Assembly: GCA_963820795.1 (NCBI GenBank)
Contig: CAWGBJ010000026.1
Coordinates: forward strand, 43,126-107,125
Direction of reading: 5' to 3'
DNA length: 64,000 bases
Source of the DNA: Roseiarcus sp963820795
Lineage (GTDB): Bacteria > Pseudomonadota > Alphaproteobacteria > Rhizobiales > Beijerinckiaceae
Part shown: in pieces, positions 62,781 to 64,000 of the stretch
How the letters are laid out: the number at the start of each line of letters is the position of its first letter
Position numbering within the stretch: position 1 is the stretch's first letter
Program-made: the position numbers and the translations under genes
The notes under the pieces: generated by a model
Databases searched by the model: none
Told to the model about the DNA's origin: nothing
Seen by the model: the letters and a program-made list of their open reading frames with translations, nothing else

Positions 62781-63899
62781 TTATACGCGACAGTCTCGGA
62801 TCGTGTCCGCGTCGAGCTCCAGTCCGAAACCTGGCCCTGACGGCACGTCATAGAATCCGTTCTTGAGCGGCGATCGATTGGCGACCAGGCGATAGAACAT
62901 CGGATCGCGATCCGGATGAAACGATTCCAGGTAGGTTCCGTTCGGAATCGCGGCGAGCAGGTGGGCGGAAATCTGCGGTTCTTCGTGATGTCCCATTTCG
63001 ACGGCGAACGCGGACGCCAGCGCCGCCACGCGTCGCCACTCGGTCGGCCCGCCGCCCCAGCTGGCGTCGAAATTGCAAACGTCGATCGCGCCCGACATCA
63101 TGAGGTCTCGACAACCGGCGCGGGAAATCTCGCTCTGTCCGGCGCAGATCGGAATGCCCGTCTGGCTGCGCGCCGCGGCCATGTCGAGGCGGTCGTTCTC
63201 CCAGCGCACCGGCTCTTCGAACCAGCGAATGTTGAGATCGGCCGCGAGACGGGAAAATTCGACGGCCTGTCGCAATGTCCAGCCCTGGTTGGCGTCGACG
63301 ACAAGGACAAAGTCATCGCCGACCGCCTTGCGCGCAACCCGCACGCGCTCCGCGTCTTCCGCCGGAGTCCGGCCGCCGACCTTGAATTTGCAGCCAGCGT
63401 GACCCTGAAGTTTGATCTGCTCCATCTCGCGGCCAAAATCGGCGAGCGTCTTGCCCTCCTCGTAGTAGCCGGCGATGCAGATCGACGGCAGGCGATCGGC
63501 ATAGCCGCCCCAGAGCTTGTAAAGGGGCGCGTCGAGCGCCTTGCCGACGGCGTCCCAGAGCGCGCTGTCGACGCAAGCCTGCGCGCACATCGCGAGCTTC
63601 CGGTCGCGCAGGATGTTGGCGCTCGGCTTGCGCATGAGCTCCCAGCAGCCCTCGATGTTGAAAGCGTCCTTGCCGATCAGCAGCGGCTGGATCTCATCGA
63701 GGATGATCTTGACGACTTCGCCCTGCGTTTCGAATTCATCTCCGTTGTAGATCTCGCCGACGACTCCCGCCGAGGTGTACACCCGGGTAATGATGGTGCA
63801 GCGATGCGTCATGAAGTAGTTGCTGCCGCGAAATGTGCGCGGCAGCGGCATGCTGAGCGGCACGCATTCAATGCGTTCGATCCTCAATTTCGCCGTCAT
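62781..63899 (-). CDS. Enolase-superfamily dehydratase/racemase (MR/MLE), second copy
   Basis: 372 residues from ATG 63899. Barrel residues in order: CKFKVGGRT (Lys-x-Lys), LVVDANQGW (Asp), IRWFEEPV (Glu), PICAGQSEIS (Glu) and a His-rich VEMGHHEEPQ near the end. Only distantly similar to the dehydratase at 54143. It heads the operon leading to E1alpha, E1beta and E2. The product of an acid-sugar dehydratase is a 2-oxo acid, so the neighbouring E1/E2 could act on it or on a downstream product. Confidence 0.9.
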   Translation of the reverse strand: MTAKLRIERIECVPLSMPLPRTFRGSNYFMTHRCTIITRVYTSAGVVGEIYNGDEFETQGEVVKIILDEIQPLLIGKDAFNIEGCWELMRKPSANILRDRKLAMCAQACVDSALWDAVGKALDAPLYKLWGGYADRLPSICIAGYYEEGKTLADFGREMEQIKLQGHAGCKFKVGGRTPAEDAERVRVARKAVGDDFVLVVDANQGWTLRQAVEFSRLAADLNIRWFEEPVRWENDRLDMAAARSQTGIPICAGQSEISRAGCRDLMMSGAIDVCNFDASWGGGPTEWRRVAALASAFAVEMGHHEEPQISAHLLAAIPNGTYLESFHPDRDPMFYRLVANRSPLKNGFYDVPSGPGFGLELDADTIRDCRV

Positions 63900-64000
63900 C
63901 GGATGCCCAATCTGAGAGGTCGCCGGAAGGCTATGGGCGGCGTCCGACAGGGTCAAGGCGGGAGAAGGATGCGTTGTGTCTCGGTTTGAATGTCAGCAAG

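Overview
The window looks like a high-G+C alphaproteobacterial chromosome, most likely Hyphomicrobiales (Beijerinckiaceae/Methylocystaceae-like). The grounds are the bmt - RluA-type pseudouridine synthase - rpoH order, the RpoH sequence, GTG/ATGA-coupled operons and the density of ABC sugar importers. No rRNA, tRNA, CRISPR array, complete insertion sequence or phage gene was found.

Layout. (1) 1-5.9 kb is a cell-surface polysaccharide region: a glycosyltransferase cut by the left edge, a methyltransferase/family-9 glycosyltransferase fusion, and two convergent paralogous sulfotransferases, one broken by a TGA codon and a frameshift. It looks less G+C-rich than the rest. (2) 6.4-12.9 kb is housekeeping: bmt, a pseudouridine synthase, rpoH, a secreted protein of unknown function and a Rieske/FAD oxidoreductase. 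(3) 13.0-64 kb is a very long accessory region for carbohydrate uptake and catabolism. It holds five ABC importers: two CUT1 (16.8-21.6 and 26.1-32.1 kb) and three CUT2 (35.7-40.6, 42.9-47.5 and 55.3-59.1 kb). With them are three PfkB kinases, one FGGY kinase, five SDR dehydrogenases, SMP-30 and amidohydrolase lactonase candidates, two enolase-superfamily dehydratase candidates, a GMC oxidoreductase, a phytanoyl-CoA-type dioxygenase, BtpA/SgcQ and M42/SgcX proteins, a RhaM-type mutarotase, and a 2-oxoacid dehydrogenase E1alpha/E1beta/E2 set.

How the genes may work together (inference). The plus operon at 52.5-59.1 kb reads as a self-contained oxidative sugar pathway: SDR dehydrogenase, SMP-30 lactonase, enolase-family dehydratase, then its own CUT2 importer. 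The facing minus operon at 59.5-63.9 kb puts a second dehydratase directly ahead of E1alpha-E1beta-E2. It has no aldolase and no E3, which raises the possibility that a 2-oxo-3-deoxy sugar acid or its product is oxidatively decarboxylated to an acyl-CoA. The kinase-based block at 21.7-25.9 kb and the Sgc-like block at 32.1-35.5 kb suggest phosphorylative routes for other sugars. One LacI-type regulator is visible, next to a clear promoter and palindrome.

Most unusual features. Eight otherwise intact genes carry 14 +1 frameshifts, seven of them in one solute-binding-protein gene, and each can be repaired by dropping one C that lies between two codons. Four of the five importers have a strong GC hairpin right after the solute-binding-protein gene. 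An 18-kb segment is bounded by inverted copies of a ~170-bp dispersed repeat, both lying in tail-to-tail gaps. Two gene remnants (pstS and a ketopantoate-reductase-like gene) mark recombination scars.
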